A stretch of DNA of 64,000 nucleotides. Origin: Ficedula albicollis (lineage: Eukaryota > Chordata > Aves > Passeriformes > Muscicapidae). The stretch's first letter is position 1, and every line of letters starts with the position of its first letter. This document shows positions 23,599 through 38,375 of the stretch, piece after piece. Both the position numbers and the translations under genes were made by a program. The notes below the pieces were generated by a model. The model ran no database searches. It was not told the DNA's origin and saw nothing but the letters and a program-made list of their open reading frames with translations. Location: assembly GCF_000247815.1 (NCBI RefSeq), contig NC_021677.1, positions 8,202,382 to 8,266,381 of the forward strand, written 5' to 3'.

Positions 23599-26500
23599 TT
23601 ATTTATGTAGATAAGCATCGAGCCAGAGCTCCCCTGAATCTTTCAAAGAGCTGTCAAGAGAGAAACAAGAGAATGAACCCCATGTTCCATTCAGAGCCTC
23701 ATGGGGAGAATTCCCATCCAGAGATGAAGCAAAGGAGATCATGAAGTGATTTGGATCAGAAGGGACCTTTAGAGGCTGCCCCTCCCCTCCCCTTTTCATT
23801 CTGCAGCACTGGACACCCCTTGACCTGGAAACACAGCAGTCAATACTCACTGCACGATGTCTGCGAAGGCTGTGAGCAGAGGCTTGCACTGGTACTCAAT
23901 GCCATGCTTGGCACACAGGGACTTCACCAGAGGGGCCACCTTCCAGTAGTTGTGCCGAGGCATTGTAGGGAAAAGGCTGTGGGAAAAGGAGGTGGTGATT
24001 CAATGGCATCCCTCACCACCACACGGAATCCCGGCCCTTCTGCTGTGCCTAATTCTGGAACTGCTCCGAGCTCCCCTTGTGCCACAGTCGTGGCTGCCCT
24101 GCAATGGTCCCTCTCGTGTCCCTTCAGAGTCTGTGCTGGGAATTCTCCCTGCTGTGCCATACAACTTAGATCTGAAGTGGTGCTGGTGCTCACTGGAACT
24201 CCAGAAATTTTCTTTTCGCATGAAATTAACCCACATTATCTTTTGCTCTTGTCTGAGCTGATAGAGGGACCTTGGAGGCTCTTCAGCCCTGCTGTAACTA
24301 GCACTCCTTGGAACTATTCCCAACCCCTTTCCCCCTTTCCACTCACTGGTGCTCGATCTGGAAGTTCAGGTGGCCACTGAACCAGTCATTGAACAAGGAC
24401 TGATGAACATTGCAGGTTGCCTGGAGCTGAGAGAAAAAAAACAAACAAAGAAGTCCTAAGTATTATTTTAGCAATACCCCTTCTCAAACACAAGTTTTTC
24501 ATCCCCACAGGAATTCTGGCTGGACACAACAGCTCCAGCAGTTATTTCCAGCCAACACAAGGTGGCCCGGCTGTGACAGATGGACTTTACACACCCAGAA
24601 ACTGTCACAGAGCTCATAAATAAGGTCTCACCTGGGTAGAGAACCAGTCCACATTCTTATCATAATCAATGTGCATGGGGATGTGATTCATTTGTGTGAC
24701 CCAGACAAACCAGTTGCTTTCTATAAACCTGTGCAAACACAAAAAACCATCACAGATCACACACCCGTGATGTGACAAGTCAGCACAGAACACTTGTGCA
24801 CACACCAGCTGGTTGTTGCCTGACAAAATGAACACCAGGAACCCCAAACATCTGTTCAGACCTACACACACCTTCTACCTCCTGCAGCCTGACAGGAAAC
24901 CACTCCTGTCCCACTGAAAGGATCAGGAGAGAGAAGAACATGGAGTGATGAGAAAAATAGTCAGGGGGCAGGAAAAAAGCTGCCACAAAGGATTGATACA
25001 AACTGGGCAGAGAAAATGTTGGAATTTTAAGTTGGATGATACCTGACTAACAGGTGGAGCCCCAGGGTACCCTTCACCCCCAGGAAGGGCAAGTAGGTGA
25101 GGAAGAATCTGATGTAGAAGGACAGCATCCAGGCCAGGTCCTAGAGTACAGGGGACAGGGAAAACTTCATTAAAAGGAAGAATTTCCAGCTTCTGAATTT
25201 ACCATCACTCCCTTTAAAACCTCCCTTAACATCTACTGATCAGTTTTTCCTCCATAGCCTCACCACAAAGCAACATGACCATCACAAAGCAACCACAGCC
25301 ATTCCCTGTACTCAGAAATTATCCTGGTTCCATGAGCCCAGCAGAGGGCAAACACCAGCCAGGACAAGCTCTAAAGCACCATGTTTTCCTCTGGATCTAA
25401 AGAGAATCAAGCAGTGAGAAAACCAAAACCCAGAACACCACAGAACATCTTTTGTTACCCAGTGGATCTTTCACAAAGAAAGGCTGTGGAAGATCCCCCT
25501 TTGGCAAACACCATTCCCAAGTCTATGCCCACATCCTTTACAGCAGACACACACAGCTTCCAGTAAATCTGGCACTGGAATTCATCCCTAAACCCAGGAG
25601 AAGCCCCTGTGGAGCTGACTCACCACCCACTGCTTCCGCTGCACAGCAAAGTAGAAGATGTACCACTGGAAGTAAAGGGGCACCAGCGCTGGGGGACCGA
25701 CTGGAGGGACAAACAGAGCCATGAATTATCCCAACAGGATGGGATGGAATGGGAAAACAAGGGGCAGAGTGACTGCATGGAACTGCAGAGGGGGAGATTA
25801 CTCACTGATGAAGAAGTACTTGTGCTGGTGGTTGTAAGGCATGAATTTCTTCTTTTGCACACCAAGCTGTTAAAATACACAAATTACTCAAGCCGTGAAG
25901 ACACCTGTGCACACACTCCTAAACTTCCAGGAGATGTCCTATCCAACCAAGCCAGCATCCAGCATCCCCTGGAAGCTTGGCCTGGATGAGTTTTCACCCT
26001 CCTTGGGTGCCGAAGGGGCTGGGCAGTGCCTTGCACTCAGTGACCTGCACAGGAAGCTCTGCTCCTACAGAGGGCACAAGTTGCCTGAAAATACTGAAAT
26101 AGAAACCCACACAGTTTGTTGACAAAGCAGAGTTCTGAATTAAAAAAAACAAACCCCAAGCTATGGTACTGTTATGATATTGTTGATGAAGATGGCAGTG
26201 TTTGGAACTCCCACCTCCTTCAATTAGTCTTGAAAACTGAGAAATGAGCATCTAGGCATGAAACTGTGTCCACAGGAATGAGGGTGAACTGATTCTTTTC
26301 CCTCTGAAGCTCCTCATTTTTCAGTGTTTGCTGTACAAACATAACAGATCAAGCCACTGGCTTCCTTGAGGAATGCCATGATATCCCTGTACATGTTCAA
26401 ACTAATTCCCAATAGCCCATCCCTTAATTTCAAAGCAAAACATAGCATTTAAAGTGACACTATGAATTTACACAGCTTTTTGTTTGAAGGACAGCAAATG

Positions 26501-28702
26501 CTAAAGCCACTCAATTAACTGCAGAGCTGTACCAGAAATAGAGCTGGACTCCAGATGGGAACCACTGTGACACCCACTGCCAGGCTGAGACCACTGAAAT
26601 AGCTTCTTTGATCAGGAATTGTAATAGTTCCAGACAGCCCTGGCTTGTCATCTGCTGCTTCCATCCCCAAATCACTACAATTAGTCACACTGATCTTGGT
26701 AAAAGAGAACAACTTGTAATTCTGATCTTCATAAAACTGCAAGTCTCTCATCAAGGGAAACAGAAACTTGTAATCACAGCATATATTTCATTCTAATCTT
26801 CCAACACTGCAAAAATAACTTTGAATGAAGTTTTAAGATTATAAAGATCTCAGATTTGCTGGAATATTACTGAGGAATATTAGGGACTAGTGGAAGGCAA
26901 AGTAGTACTATATAAAATCAAACCAATTAGTGTCCAGTCTCTCTGCAGCCCCCCAGATTTGAATCCTACTGCTGTCACCTCCCAGCTTCCCTCAGGTCTC
27001 ACCTCCACAGAGAGGGTTTTCCCCAAAGCAAAGAACAAGGGGTGCATGTTGACATCGGGGTCCTTGCGGAAGCAGTTGGGCTTGGCGTGGTGCTGGAAGT
27101 GGAGGTGGTTCCACCAGCTGGCCGGGGCTCCCTGTGGGAATGGGTGAGAAGAAAGTGCCCTAAGGAAGGTGCATCTTCTGCCCTTAGTTCTCTCCTTATC
27201 CTGGGATTGGTTCTGGCTGCAGAGCAGGGCTCTGGCAGCCCCTCCCCACACCCAGGGCTCACCTTGAGGTGGCCGATGACAAACTTGTGCACCCAGTGGT
27301 TCCACCTGGACTTGCTGAAGACTGACAGGTGTCCAAAATCATGCTGGAGCCAGCCAGCCTGGGCCTGGAATTAAGAAAACAATAGTGCTGCTGGGGGAAA
27401 AGAGCTGTCAGGAGGGTCTGTGTCTGAAAAGAGCTTTCTTCTCCCACTCCCACGCTCCTCACAACGTATCCCTGGATAGCAAAAGTGCTTCCACTGCCAG
27501 GGCCCAATCCCAACTCTCCTTTTTCATTACACACCAGTGCACTCCAGACTCTGCCTAATGACTTTTAGTCCTGGACAGTTGTTTCCATGAGGAAGGGAAA
27601 AAAAGTCATGGGAAAAAAAACAGGCACAGAGCTGAGAACCAGCATTTATTCCCTCACAAAACTGCTCTGAAATCGGCAACAAAGTCTCCTTTAAGGAGCA
27701 GCCTGCTGCTGCCTCCTCCAAGTACTTGTAATTCCAAGAGGATCAGCTGGCCACGGGAGGAATAGCTGGGGCTTTGAGAGCTGCTCTGCCGTCTCCTCTA
27801 ACTCCCTGCAAGTTCCCATGGGAACACAGTGGCTTGGCCCCTGCACACTGCCTTGGAGTTCTGGCACCGTGGAGCTCAGGAGTGGGGCATGGCTTTCATC
27901 ATGTGGGGAAGGCTGGAATAAGGAAGGCTTTGATGGAATATGGGGAGGAATAAGCAAGGCAAAGCCTGCTCTACCACAGCAGCATGTGTAGTTTTGCCAC
28001 TTCAGCGGAATCCAGGGAGAAGAAGGATTTGGGGAAGTCCATGATGATAAGATTTGTCCCCTGCTTATGGCAACAAGTACCTAAGTCCCAAATTTGGCTT
28101 TCTGGGGCTTATTTTGCGTAGTTGCTCACCTGGACAGTGCCCAGAAGCACTGCAGAGAAGAGGAAAGGCACCAAGGATGCTCCAAAATACCAGATGATGA
28201 GCCAGGCTGCAACATCCAGCACCAAGATGTGGCAGAGACAGAGGATGAAAAAGGCATGGTTGGGCTGGAGAAGCCCCATCTTCTCCACAGTGGCACGGAG
28301 CTCACGGAAATCTTCCACCAGCTTTTTCTGTGGGGAGACCCAAAAGCACCCACTGGTCAGAAAGCACCTCAGGAACACGAGTAGGAGCATAGTTTTCCCT
28401 CTAAGAGATTAAAAGGGGGAAAGCTAAGGGTGATTTAGCAAATCTTTGCTAAAACTACAAATAGCGATGTGAAATGAAGCTTCAGCCAACAGTGGCTCCA
28501 GGAGATCTTATGTACAGGGAGCTCTGCCTGCCAGTCAGAGAAGTTAAAGAGAACAACTTCAACCCCAAAATCAAGTTCTTATGACACTCACGTTCTTGCT
28601 GGGCTCAAAGCTGGGCTGATCTGGTGCCAGTTCCCCAATCAGGAGAGGGTTCATGTACTTCCTTACCAGTGCCTTGTCAAGATGAAAAGCAATGAAAGGA
28701 TC
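23599..28702 (-). CDS. FADS1: FADS1, delta-5 fatty acid desaturase (exons 2-12; exon 1 missing)
   Basis: Minus-strand exons in transcript order are 28702-28592, 28327-28130, 27364-27263, 27131-27003, 25866-25806, 25700-25624, 25140-25043, 24728-24632, 24426-24347, 23976-23851 and 23650-23599. They total 1131 nt, 376 codons plus TAA, and are open and canonical at every junction. Boxes HDFGH, HFQHH and QIEHH are present, and the C-terminus is LWLDAYLHK. It is closer to mammalian FADS1 than the neighbouring FADS1L is ([36 protein letters not shown]). The enzyme introduces the delta-5 double bond into C20 acyl-CoAs in the ER. It lies head to head with FADS2. The first coding exon (about 70 codons, b5 domain with HPGG) is not found between 28703 and 39053 although the exon 2 acceptor is intact, so the model is 5'-incomplete. 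Confidence 0.93.
23851..24426 (-). CDS. FADS1: FADS1 exons 10 and 11, third histidine box
   Basis: Exon 10 (24426-24347) reads [20 protein letters not shown] then NFQIEH. Exon 11 (23976-23851) completes the second His and reads [20 protein letters not shown], ending in DIV and a split His codon. The junction forms QIEHH. Exon 12 (23650-23599) adds [16 protein letters not shown] and TAA. Confidence 0.95.
27003..27364 (-). CDS. FADS1: FADS1 exons 4 and 5, histidine boxes 1 and 2
   Basis: Exon 4 (27364-27263) reads [16 protein letters not shown] and ends FVIGHLK. Exon 5 (27131-27003) reads [19 protein letters not shown] and ends TLSVE. Together they give two iron-ligand boxes, HDFGH and HFQHH, with the standard spacing. 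The 131-bp intron between them is short. Confidence 0.95.
28592..28702 (-). CDS. FADS1: FADS1 exon 2, first exon present
   Basis: Encodes 37 residues from [18 protein letters not shown] to FEPSKN, linking the b5 domain to the membrane domain. It is preceded by a good acceptor (TGTGCTTCAG on the minus strand) and followed by GTGAGT. A phase-0 donor exon ending in ...QDAT is expected upstream but is absent. Length (111 nt) equals exon 2 of FADS1L and FADS2. Confidence 0.94.
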
Positions 28703-29704
28703 CTGAAGCACAGACAGAGGAACAGGAACATCATTTAGGTGGCAGCAAAAGAAATCTATTCCATGATATGCTGGACTACTCAAAAGATTCCTGTTGGGGA
28801 AACCAGTTACTTTTATTATTTAAATGTGGTGTCAATCTCCATGGCAACCAGGTGAAAAAACCCACTAGTGGCTGTTAGCACTCCAAATTCTGTCCATATA
28901 TTTAAATTACAAATCCTGTAGGCATATGTGGCACTTTGGCATCTAATTCCTGATCTCCCATTCACCTCCTTTTGGACATTTCTCTCCTGATGCCTAAATT
29001 AGCATATTTTTACAATCTCCCTCAACCTAAACATGTGGGGTTTTTAAAATTTTCTGGGACAATATTTGCTTGCTGGGCATCACTTTGTAAGATTCCTGCA
29101 CCATGCATTGTTTATCACTAGAATTACTAGACAATCTTTGTGTGCTTTTAAAATAAAATGTGCTTTTAAAAGATCTCTAGTCAGGAAAGGGGTTAAAAAA
29201 CCTGGTTGGTGTTGCCAGCTCTGGGTCAGCTGTAGCACCCTCCCTGCTCAGGGTCACTGAATAAAGGAAGGAAAAATAGAGGGGAATCAACATTTGCATT
29301 TTCTCATTGGAAAAGGAGGGAAAAACGGGGAGGAGTATGTGGGCAGAGCAGGGGAGGATGGTACCACAAATTTAGACCAATCCTTTCTACGGAGGCTGTA
29401 AAACCTGGAGTGCAATCCCAGCTGGGGGTTAGGGGATGGCTGACTGCACCTTCTAGAAATCAGAAGAGTGAACCAGAGGAGTCCTTCCTTTACTTCCCAT
29501 TTTTTCCTGGTTTTGTGGAGTCTCGTTCTGTTGATCCCCAGGGACAAAACCACTGGAAAATAAAACTTGGCAGGGGTTTCTGAGCGGTCAGCAGTTCAGC
29601 TGCACCCGGCAGTGGCACTGATATCATCACCTAAAGAATGCAGCTGGCTGCAATCCCACCGTGCAGCCCTGCTCACTCCACGGGCTGACTCTTTTCTGGC
29701 CACA

Positions 29705-29865
29705 GACTCACAGAATGTTCAGGTGGGAAAGGCTCTTCAAAGCTCATCTCACCCCCCCTGCCACGGACACCTTGCAGGCTGCTCCGAGCTCCATCCAAAC
29801 AGGCCTGGAACACTTCCAGGGATGGGGCTCCACCGCTTCTCTGGGCAACCTGTGCCAGTGGTGGG
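29705..29865 (-). mobile_element. CR1 LINE 3' fragment, minus orientation
   Basis: Reads CACAGAATGTTCAGGTGGGA, CCTGGAACACTTCCAGGGAT and CTTCTCTGGGCAACCTGTGC, the reverse complement of the CR1 end. Confidence 0.88.
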
Positions 29866-30589
29866 GCTTTGAAAACGCACGTGTGCGCCCTGCCCCGACG
29901 AAATGTTGCGAATTCGCCTATTATTTTTAGCTCTAAATTATATTCCTACGATGGGATCTTCACGTGGAGATCTCAAGTTCCATCCCGACTGAAACACAGA
30001 CCATCAACACCATCCTACAGGTAGATTCCCACCCCGTATCCACCCTTGGGTCCAAACACACGCACTCGGAGAAATTCATGGAAAAGGCACAAGCAGACAA
30101 AGGAAGAAAACACCACTGACAAAACCACCCCGCACTGCAATTCCAGCAGCATTTACTCCGCTCTGCAACAGCCGCTGGCACTCAGGCACGAATGATTCAT
30201 TCCTTTGTCGTGACCGAAATACAACTCTCAGTGATATTCTGCTCTGGTGCCATCTCTTGGGTCCGGGAAGTTCGAGGGAGGCGAAGCAAACAACAACAAC
30301 TCCGTCACCGCGTGTGCCACACGGGCGGCAGCATCCCATTCTCTCACGCGTGCAAAAATTACCGAGGGGATTTGGGACGGCTTTCCAGGCTGCGATTTTT
30401 AGCCATTCCTTCAGCAACGCTCCCTTGTAAGAACAATCTCAAACAATCCCACATATTCCCCCGCACGCAGGTCCCAGCGCACGCCTGTGGAACAGCCCAG
30501 CGCCCATCCCGACACGGCTCCCCCGGCATCCGTGTGCTGGGAAAAGCCCTCTGGGAGCAGCGAGTCCGGACCGCTGCCAAGCCCATCAG

Positions 30590-31110
30590 CCCATCGCGGG
30601 ATCTCTGGAGATCCTTCAGTTCAACCCCCTGCCAAGGCAGGGTCACCTGGAGCGGGTGACACAGGATCGTGTCCATGGGTTTGAAGACCCATAGAGAGAC
30701 TCCGCATCCTACCTGAGCTGTCTGAGCAGCCTGTCTCAGTGCCCTGCCACCCTCAGTGTACAGCAGCTCTTCCTGACGTTGGGGTGAAGCTTGTGGAGTT
30801 TTAGTTTACAGCCTTTGCTCCTCGTCCTGCTGCTGGGCACCACGGAAACGCGTCTCCGAATGCCACATAAAGGCGGCTTTAAATCCTCCCCAGCTGATTC
30901 CACCACTGCCCCAGGCAGTTTGTTCCAGGGCTCGCTAGCCCTTGACAACAATTTTCCCTCATATCCAACTTAAACCTCCCCTGGCACAACTTGAGGCTGT
31001 TTCCTCTTGTCCTGTCATTTGTTACCTGGGGAGAAACCGACCCCGGCCTGTCCTACTGTCCTTCCAGGGAGTTTGCCTTCCTCACACTCAAGTTCCTTCT
31101 TTTGAACCAC
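30590..31110 (-). mobile_element. Two adjacent CR1-family fragments, minus orientation
   Basis: The first (about 30590-30860) has TTCAACCCCCTGCCAAGGCA, GACACAGGATCGTGTCCATG and CTCCTCGTCCTGCTGCTGGG. The second (about 30865-31110) has CCCCAGGCAGTTTGTTCCAG, then ACTTGAGGCTGTTTCCTCTT and GTCCTGTCATTTGTTACCTG. They are different CR1 subfamilies or positions, so probably separate insertions. Confidence 0.8.
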
Positions 31111-32861
31111 TTTTACAACCTGTTTCTCCTTATTTCTAGGCTGATTATGACTTATCTTCCCCATCCTTGATTTTGCTTCCCCTTTCCAGCAGATCTCTCC
31201 CTCACTTCCATCTGTTCTGCCTCTCTCTTCCAGCTGCCTCAGCCTTTTCTGTTCCTAAGACTCCTTTTGGCTGCTCATGCCTGGAAATGCAGCCAGAGGG
31301 AGGGAAGGTGTTGCCACAGGTAAATCACATCAAAACACTGCAGATGATTCTTCAGACAGCAGAATAATGCTGCAAGAGTGAATGATGCTAAAACAGACCA
31401 ATCCCTCTGTGTGGGACTTCATCCATACGAGTTACAATTTAAATTTGCTCTCCCCACACTCATCTCCCTTTCCATAGCAGCACCAGCCTGCTCCCTGAAC
31501 TCTCGTTATTGATCCCGGATTTCTTTGTTTCCATTCACACCTTCCAATCTGACCTAGTTACAGCAATTGCCGTTGAAGGTAACCATAGAAACAAAGAGCC
31601 ACCAGGCTGCATCCCCTCGCGTTCTGAGCATCACCTGATGGCTACATCACGTCTTGGAATTCTGTGCCTGCAAAACACTGGATCGAATGGTTTTATTACC
31701 TTCCCTTCAGCAATTCATATTAATAAACATTAGTAAAGTTGTTTGGCATCTTTTTAAACATGACAATTATATTCAGAACCGTGCAGTAATTATTTCACAT
31801 TCCCTTTTTCCCCGTCATCAATCGCACAACAGAATATTTATTTGAAATTTAGTTGATATTTATGACCTTTTATCATTAATATGGGGGGCACACAGAGATC
31901 AGATTTCTTTTTCCTATATTTGTTAAAAGCAAATAAATTCCATCTTTCTACATCAGTTAAACCTTTGGATACTTGCTTTGAGGGATCTTAACAGGCAAAA
32001 AGCATCACTAAACTCGTTTAAATCCACTTGTTTCCTTCATGTGCTTCCTCTGGTTTCAGCAGCTATAAGGGCTGTTAATGCCTTATTAGCACATTTTCCC
32101 AGACAAATTGTACAAAGGCCCTTGGAATTCTCTTCCAAGCTCCTTCTGAGGTGAAATCCCTGGCTGTGATTGTTTTCCCCTCAGCAGACGATTCACCACA
32201 AGCCACGGAGGCTCCTGGAATCGCCCAGCCCTAAGCAGGGAAGGTTTCTGAGCCCTGCCAGTTGCCAGCAGTGCTTGTTTCCCCCGCCCTTGTCCCACTC
32301 GGATCTCAATGGGTGTCTCAGAGACAAGAACGGGACCTTTGTCATAAGAACTGCCAGGGAAAAAAACAGCTGCTGTCATAGACTCACCAGCATCCCGCAT
32401 CCAGCTGGGATTCCTGGCATCAGTCTCTGCTGGAACACAATTAACCAGGTAAAATGAGTCCTTCAGTGCCCTGGCTCCTTGTTTCACCTTCACTGCTTCC
32501 CCCTCCATATCTGCTGTCACCAGCACGCTGTGACCCAGCTCCCCAGACTACCAGGAACCACCAAAAATCCAAGGGGAAGGAAGGTTCACTCCTCTGATCT
32601 GCCTGCAAATCTGGTGACTGGGGATCACCATAATTTGGAGAAAATATATTATAACTCCTAATTTCACTACCATGATTTGGCTGGAACATGCTTTAAAATA
32701 CCCAAGTGACCTGGGTGGTGAGGGATCACTAAATATTTGGGCATCTGGTGACCAAACCAGTAATCAGGGAAGGAGGGAGATGGGTTGAAAGGATTGCAGC
32801 CTTTCTTTTCTCCTTTTAGAGAAAATGAGTTACAATAACGGATGGTGAGGTCTAAAACCAC

Positions 32862-34600
<1,739 letters not shown>

Positions 34601-36435
34601 TAGCTAATCTTTTGTCTTTCAGGAGTCATAAATTCAGATTAGCAACTGAGGGAGTGAGGTGGTAACTGTTCAGAGTTTTACACTTTTGCAAGCAAAACCT
34701 GAGTAAGGAAAAAAAGGAAAGAATCCAGTGATAACCTGGGAATACCAATAGGATTTTCACTAGAAGTCATTGCAAAGCAGCATCAGAACAGAGCATTTCT
34801 CTCCTTATTCCTGCCCTGCTGCAGTGTCTGCAGATTTCTGAGTGTGACTCCCTCCTCTGTTCCCCTGGCACTTTGTGCCCTGACCCTGATAATCCCACAG
34901 GCAGCCCAAGATCCACTGCAGAATGTGGAATCCCTGCCAGCCATGGCCACACAATGGGGATTTCTGTTCCTTTGTTGGTTGTTTCCCTCATCAAGTTCTT
35001 CAGTTCCCAGCCACTCAGCCAGGACTGGGAAAGTAGTGGAATATGTCAGAGTTAAAAAATATCTACAGTAAAAAATATCAAGGAATTTTTTGGTAGCAGT
35101 TTGTTTTAAATACATGGACTGCTACAGCATTCCCATCTAATCACTGGGTTCCCTCACCTCAGGCTCCAGGCTCCAGGCTCCAGGTCCCATTCCCAGCCCA
35201 TCTGCTTCCCACTATGTTTGAATTTTTTATTCAATTTATTATTTATTTTTAGGTTCAGAGCTTCTCCGTCTTTCCCTCTCGTGAAAGACAGGGAAAACCT
35301 GGGGTCTTTTCTCTCCTTACATCTATTTTTCTTTGGCAGAAAGGAAAAAGGTATCAAAAAGGTTATTAAAAGTATCAAAAAGTTTAAAGGTGCAGCTAAA
35401 TTTGATTTTCATTCTATTTTTCTCCCCAAATTATCAGTTCCTGCCTTTTTCCCCTTCAGAAAGCAGCTCCATGTCTTTCCCTTGTTTCCTCCTTTTCCCA
35501 CAGCATGCCTTGGAGCCACCTGGCCATCTCAAGTGATGGATCTCATACTATAAATTGGGGGAAAAGGAGGATTTTCCCTACATCCATGAGTATTGCAGCA
35601 CAGCTACAGGGCATTTCCATGTGCTGGTGCCAGCAGAGCGTGCTGCTGTCAAAGTCTAGTCCTGTATAAAAACTACATTAAAACAAACTTATCAGACCTT
35701 GCCAAAAAAACTTATCAGACCTTGCCTCCTACATAAAACTCAACAAAGGGATGAGACAATAAACGCAGAAAATGTTGGGGTTTTGCTACATTTTTAAAGA
35801 GCTTTCCTCAGGGAAAAGGAACTTCTTTTAGATTAAACCAATGCATGATACAGCATAAAGATACATGAGCTACCAATTTTCCCTGCTTTTCCACCATTCC
35901 AGTCTATTCCAGTAAGATGTCCTCAGATGAAGAGCAGACATGCTACTTCTAAGTGTGCTCCCCGCAAAAACTCTTCCACTTTTACATCCCCCCTGCCCAG
36001 ACTTTGCTCCCTTTCATGTTCCTCACCTTTTCTGCCCACAGCTCGTGACTCTTTGGTTAAACTCGGGGCTTTTGTGTCCCTCACACAAGCTCTTTGTGCT
36101 GCTAAAGCTACACCGGGCAGCCACTGCAGCCTTTCACCCACTTGGCCGTAGAGCAGAGCCTGTTCTCCTCTCTTTGCTGGGGCTGGTTTGTGTCCCAGGA
36201 GCCAAAGAAAACTCGGAACAAGCACTGCCTGCAGCCTGACAGCCTGGCTGGCTGTGCTGCTGGAGGCTGAGAGCAGCAGGGATTATTTTTGAGGTATCTT
36301 TCAATGGCTTGTCATTAAGTTATGGTGCAATTTTCCATGGGAAATATCCAGGTGGGGAGTTCTGGGTGCTGATTTTGTTTCTTTGTCCATCTACAGGTAA
36401 ATTCCAAAATGGACCAACCTCCTTTTCAGCTCATT

Positions 36436-36665
36436 TCATAGAATCAATATAGGATCCAGGAATGGTTTGGGTTGGGAGGGACCTTAAAGTTCATCTCATT
36501 CCAACCCCCTGCCATGGGCAGGGACACCTTCCACTATCCCAGGTTGCTTCAAGCTCTTTCCAGCCTGGCCTGGACACTGCCAGGGATCATGGGACAGCCA
36601 CAGTTTCTCTGGGAAACCTGTACCAGGGCCTCAGCACCCTCACAGGGAAGGATTTCTTCCTGAGC
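36436..36665 (-). mobile_element. CR1 LINE 3' fragment, minus orientation
   Basis: Starts CATAGAATCAATATAGGATC and GGAATGGTTTGGGTTGGGAG, then CCACTATCCCAGGTTGCTTC and GGGAAGGATTTCTTCCTGA. It forms an inverted pair with the plus-oriented copy about 320 bp away. Confidence 0.93.
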
Positions 36666-36984
36666 TGAACATATCCAGGCACAACCAGAGGATTAAAACC
36701 CTCAGATTCAAAGAACTCAGCAAACTTTTCCCTCATCACAAGCAACAAGTTTCAGGTCTACCTTAATGTGGTGTCTGGCTGTAATTTAGTCTGATCCTTG
36801 TCACAGGGCTATTTTGAACCAAACTAAATAAAACTAGCAAGTCTTAGCAAAACATTCCTGTCATTTCTGACTTTCCTCACCCCACACCACAGGCAAGGAT
36901 TGTTTAACAGGCTGAAGCCATCCTGCAGCATTAACACCAGGCAGAAACAGAGGAAAGCTCTAGCATGGCTTGGCACAAAGCTAA

Positions 36985-37222
36985 AGAAGAGAGATTTAGA
37001 TGGGATATTGGGAAGAAATCCTTCCCTATGAGGGTGGTGAGGCCCTGGCACAGGTTTTCCAGAGAAGCTGTGGCTGCCCCATTCCTGGAGGTGTCCAAGG
37101 CCAGGCTGGATGGGGCTTGGAGCAACCTGGGATAGTGGAAGATTTCCTTGTAGATAGCAGAGGATTGGAACTAGATGGTCTTTAAGGTTCTTTCCCACCC
37201 AAATCCTTCTGTGATTCTATGG
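36985..37222 (+). mobile_element. CR1 LINE 3' fragment, plus orientation
   Basis: Reads GATGGGATATTGGGAAGAAA, GGAGGTGTCCAAGGCCAGGC, TTGGAGCAACCTGGGATAGT, and ends with TTCTGTGATTCTATGG, the CR1 3' tip. Confidence 0.93.
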
Positions 37223-37830
37223 ATAACCCTGTGGGTTCCTTCCCTTCCTTAGGCCCAGCCTCTGCCACTACGGAAAGGATTAATAATCCTCCCACTTATT
37301 CGTGCAAAAGAATCACAGGAAAAGATTCCTATTGCCAGGAAAGCAGGTATCACACCTGGAAAGAGGCCACAGATCCTGTCAGAGGGGGAAACTGGTGTTG
37401 TTTGTGTTGGTTTTGTCCTTGCAACACCTCGCCTTGCGTAATCTAACACCAGGAGTTGTGTACAATAAAGTGCCCCACAGCAAGGAAAAGATGGCAAAGA
37501 TGGCATTATCCCACCTGTTAATAAAAACATGGCCTCAGGCAGGAGAGCTCAACCAGCTCTGCTTGTGCTTCCCAGGAAAGCTGGGAAGTCTGGCAGCCAC
37601 CAGCAGCAGCCTGGCAAAAATAGAGCAAAACAATGCAGATTTCGGGCAGAGCAGCTACAGCTCCTTTCTGAGCTCAGCAGTGACAAGTGGGGTGAGAAGG
37701 CTGGGAGGAAAAAAGGCAGAAAAAGGAGGGAAAAGCAGAAAAAAGTATGAAAAAGAGAGGGGGGGGGAAAAAAAGAAAAAATAGTAAAAATAGTAAAAAA
37801 GTTTTTTAAAATAGTAGAAATGGTAAAAAA

Positions 37831-38326
37831 GAGTAAAAGGAGAGGGGAGGGAGGAGGAAAGGGTGGAAAGAGGGGAAGCAGGAGGAGGGGTGAAGGGAAA
37901 AAAGAGGGAAAAGGAGTGGAAGGGGAAAAGAGGATGGGGAGAAGGGGGAAGAGGAGAAGGGAGGGAAAAGGGGAAAGGGGGAAGAAAAGGGGAAAGAAAT
38001 GACAAAAGGGGGAAAGAGGGAAGAAGGGGCAATGGGGGAAAGGAGGGTAAAGAGGAAAGTGGGAAAAAGGAAAGGGGGGAAGAGGAAAAGTGGGAAAAAG
38101 GAAAAGTGGGAAAGAGGAGAAGGAGGAAAAGGGGGATAAAGGGAGGAAAAGGAGGGGAAAGGAGGGAAAGGGGGAAAGGGGGAAAGGTGGAGAAGGGGAG
38201 GGGGAGAAAAGGGAGGAAAGAGGAAAGGGGAGAAAAGGAAATGAAGAAAAAAAAAGAAGAAATAAAACAGGGAAAAGGAAGAGGGGAAAAGAAGGGGAAG
38301 GGCAAGAAAAATAACGCGGGAAAAGG
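37831..38326 (+). repeat. Polypurine (GGAAA-type) tract upstream of FADS2
   Basis: About 500 bp in which almost every plus-strand base is A or G (imperfect GGGAAA, GGGGAAA, AGGAGGA units), with similar but less pure sequence back to about 37690. It is followed by A15-C15-A19 at 38327-38375 and then the CpG-rich FADS2 promoter. Such mirror-like homopurine DNA can form triplex (H-DNA). Long frames across it (Glu/Lys/Gly-rich, or Pro/Phe/Ser-rich on the other strand) are not genes. Confidence 0.93.
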
Positions 38327-38375
38327 AAAAAAAAAAAAAAACCCCCCCCCCCCCCCAAAAAAAAAAAAAAAAAAA
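38327..38375. repeat. A15-C15-A19 homopolymer block
   Basis: Adjacent A, C and A runs directly between the polypurine tract and the FADS2 promoter. This is the same A/C-run signature as at 23.4 and 33.5 kb, so bases may be missing or invented here. Confidence 0.85.

Noticed and set aside
30250..30360. Candidate for the missing FADS1 exon 1 in a locally CpG-containing stretch
   Set aside because: No HPGG, no b5 wording and no donor in the right phase on either strand.
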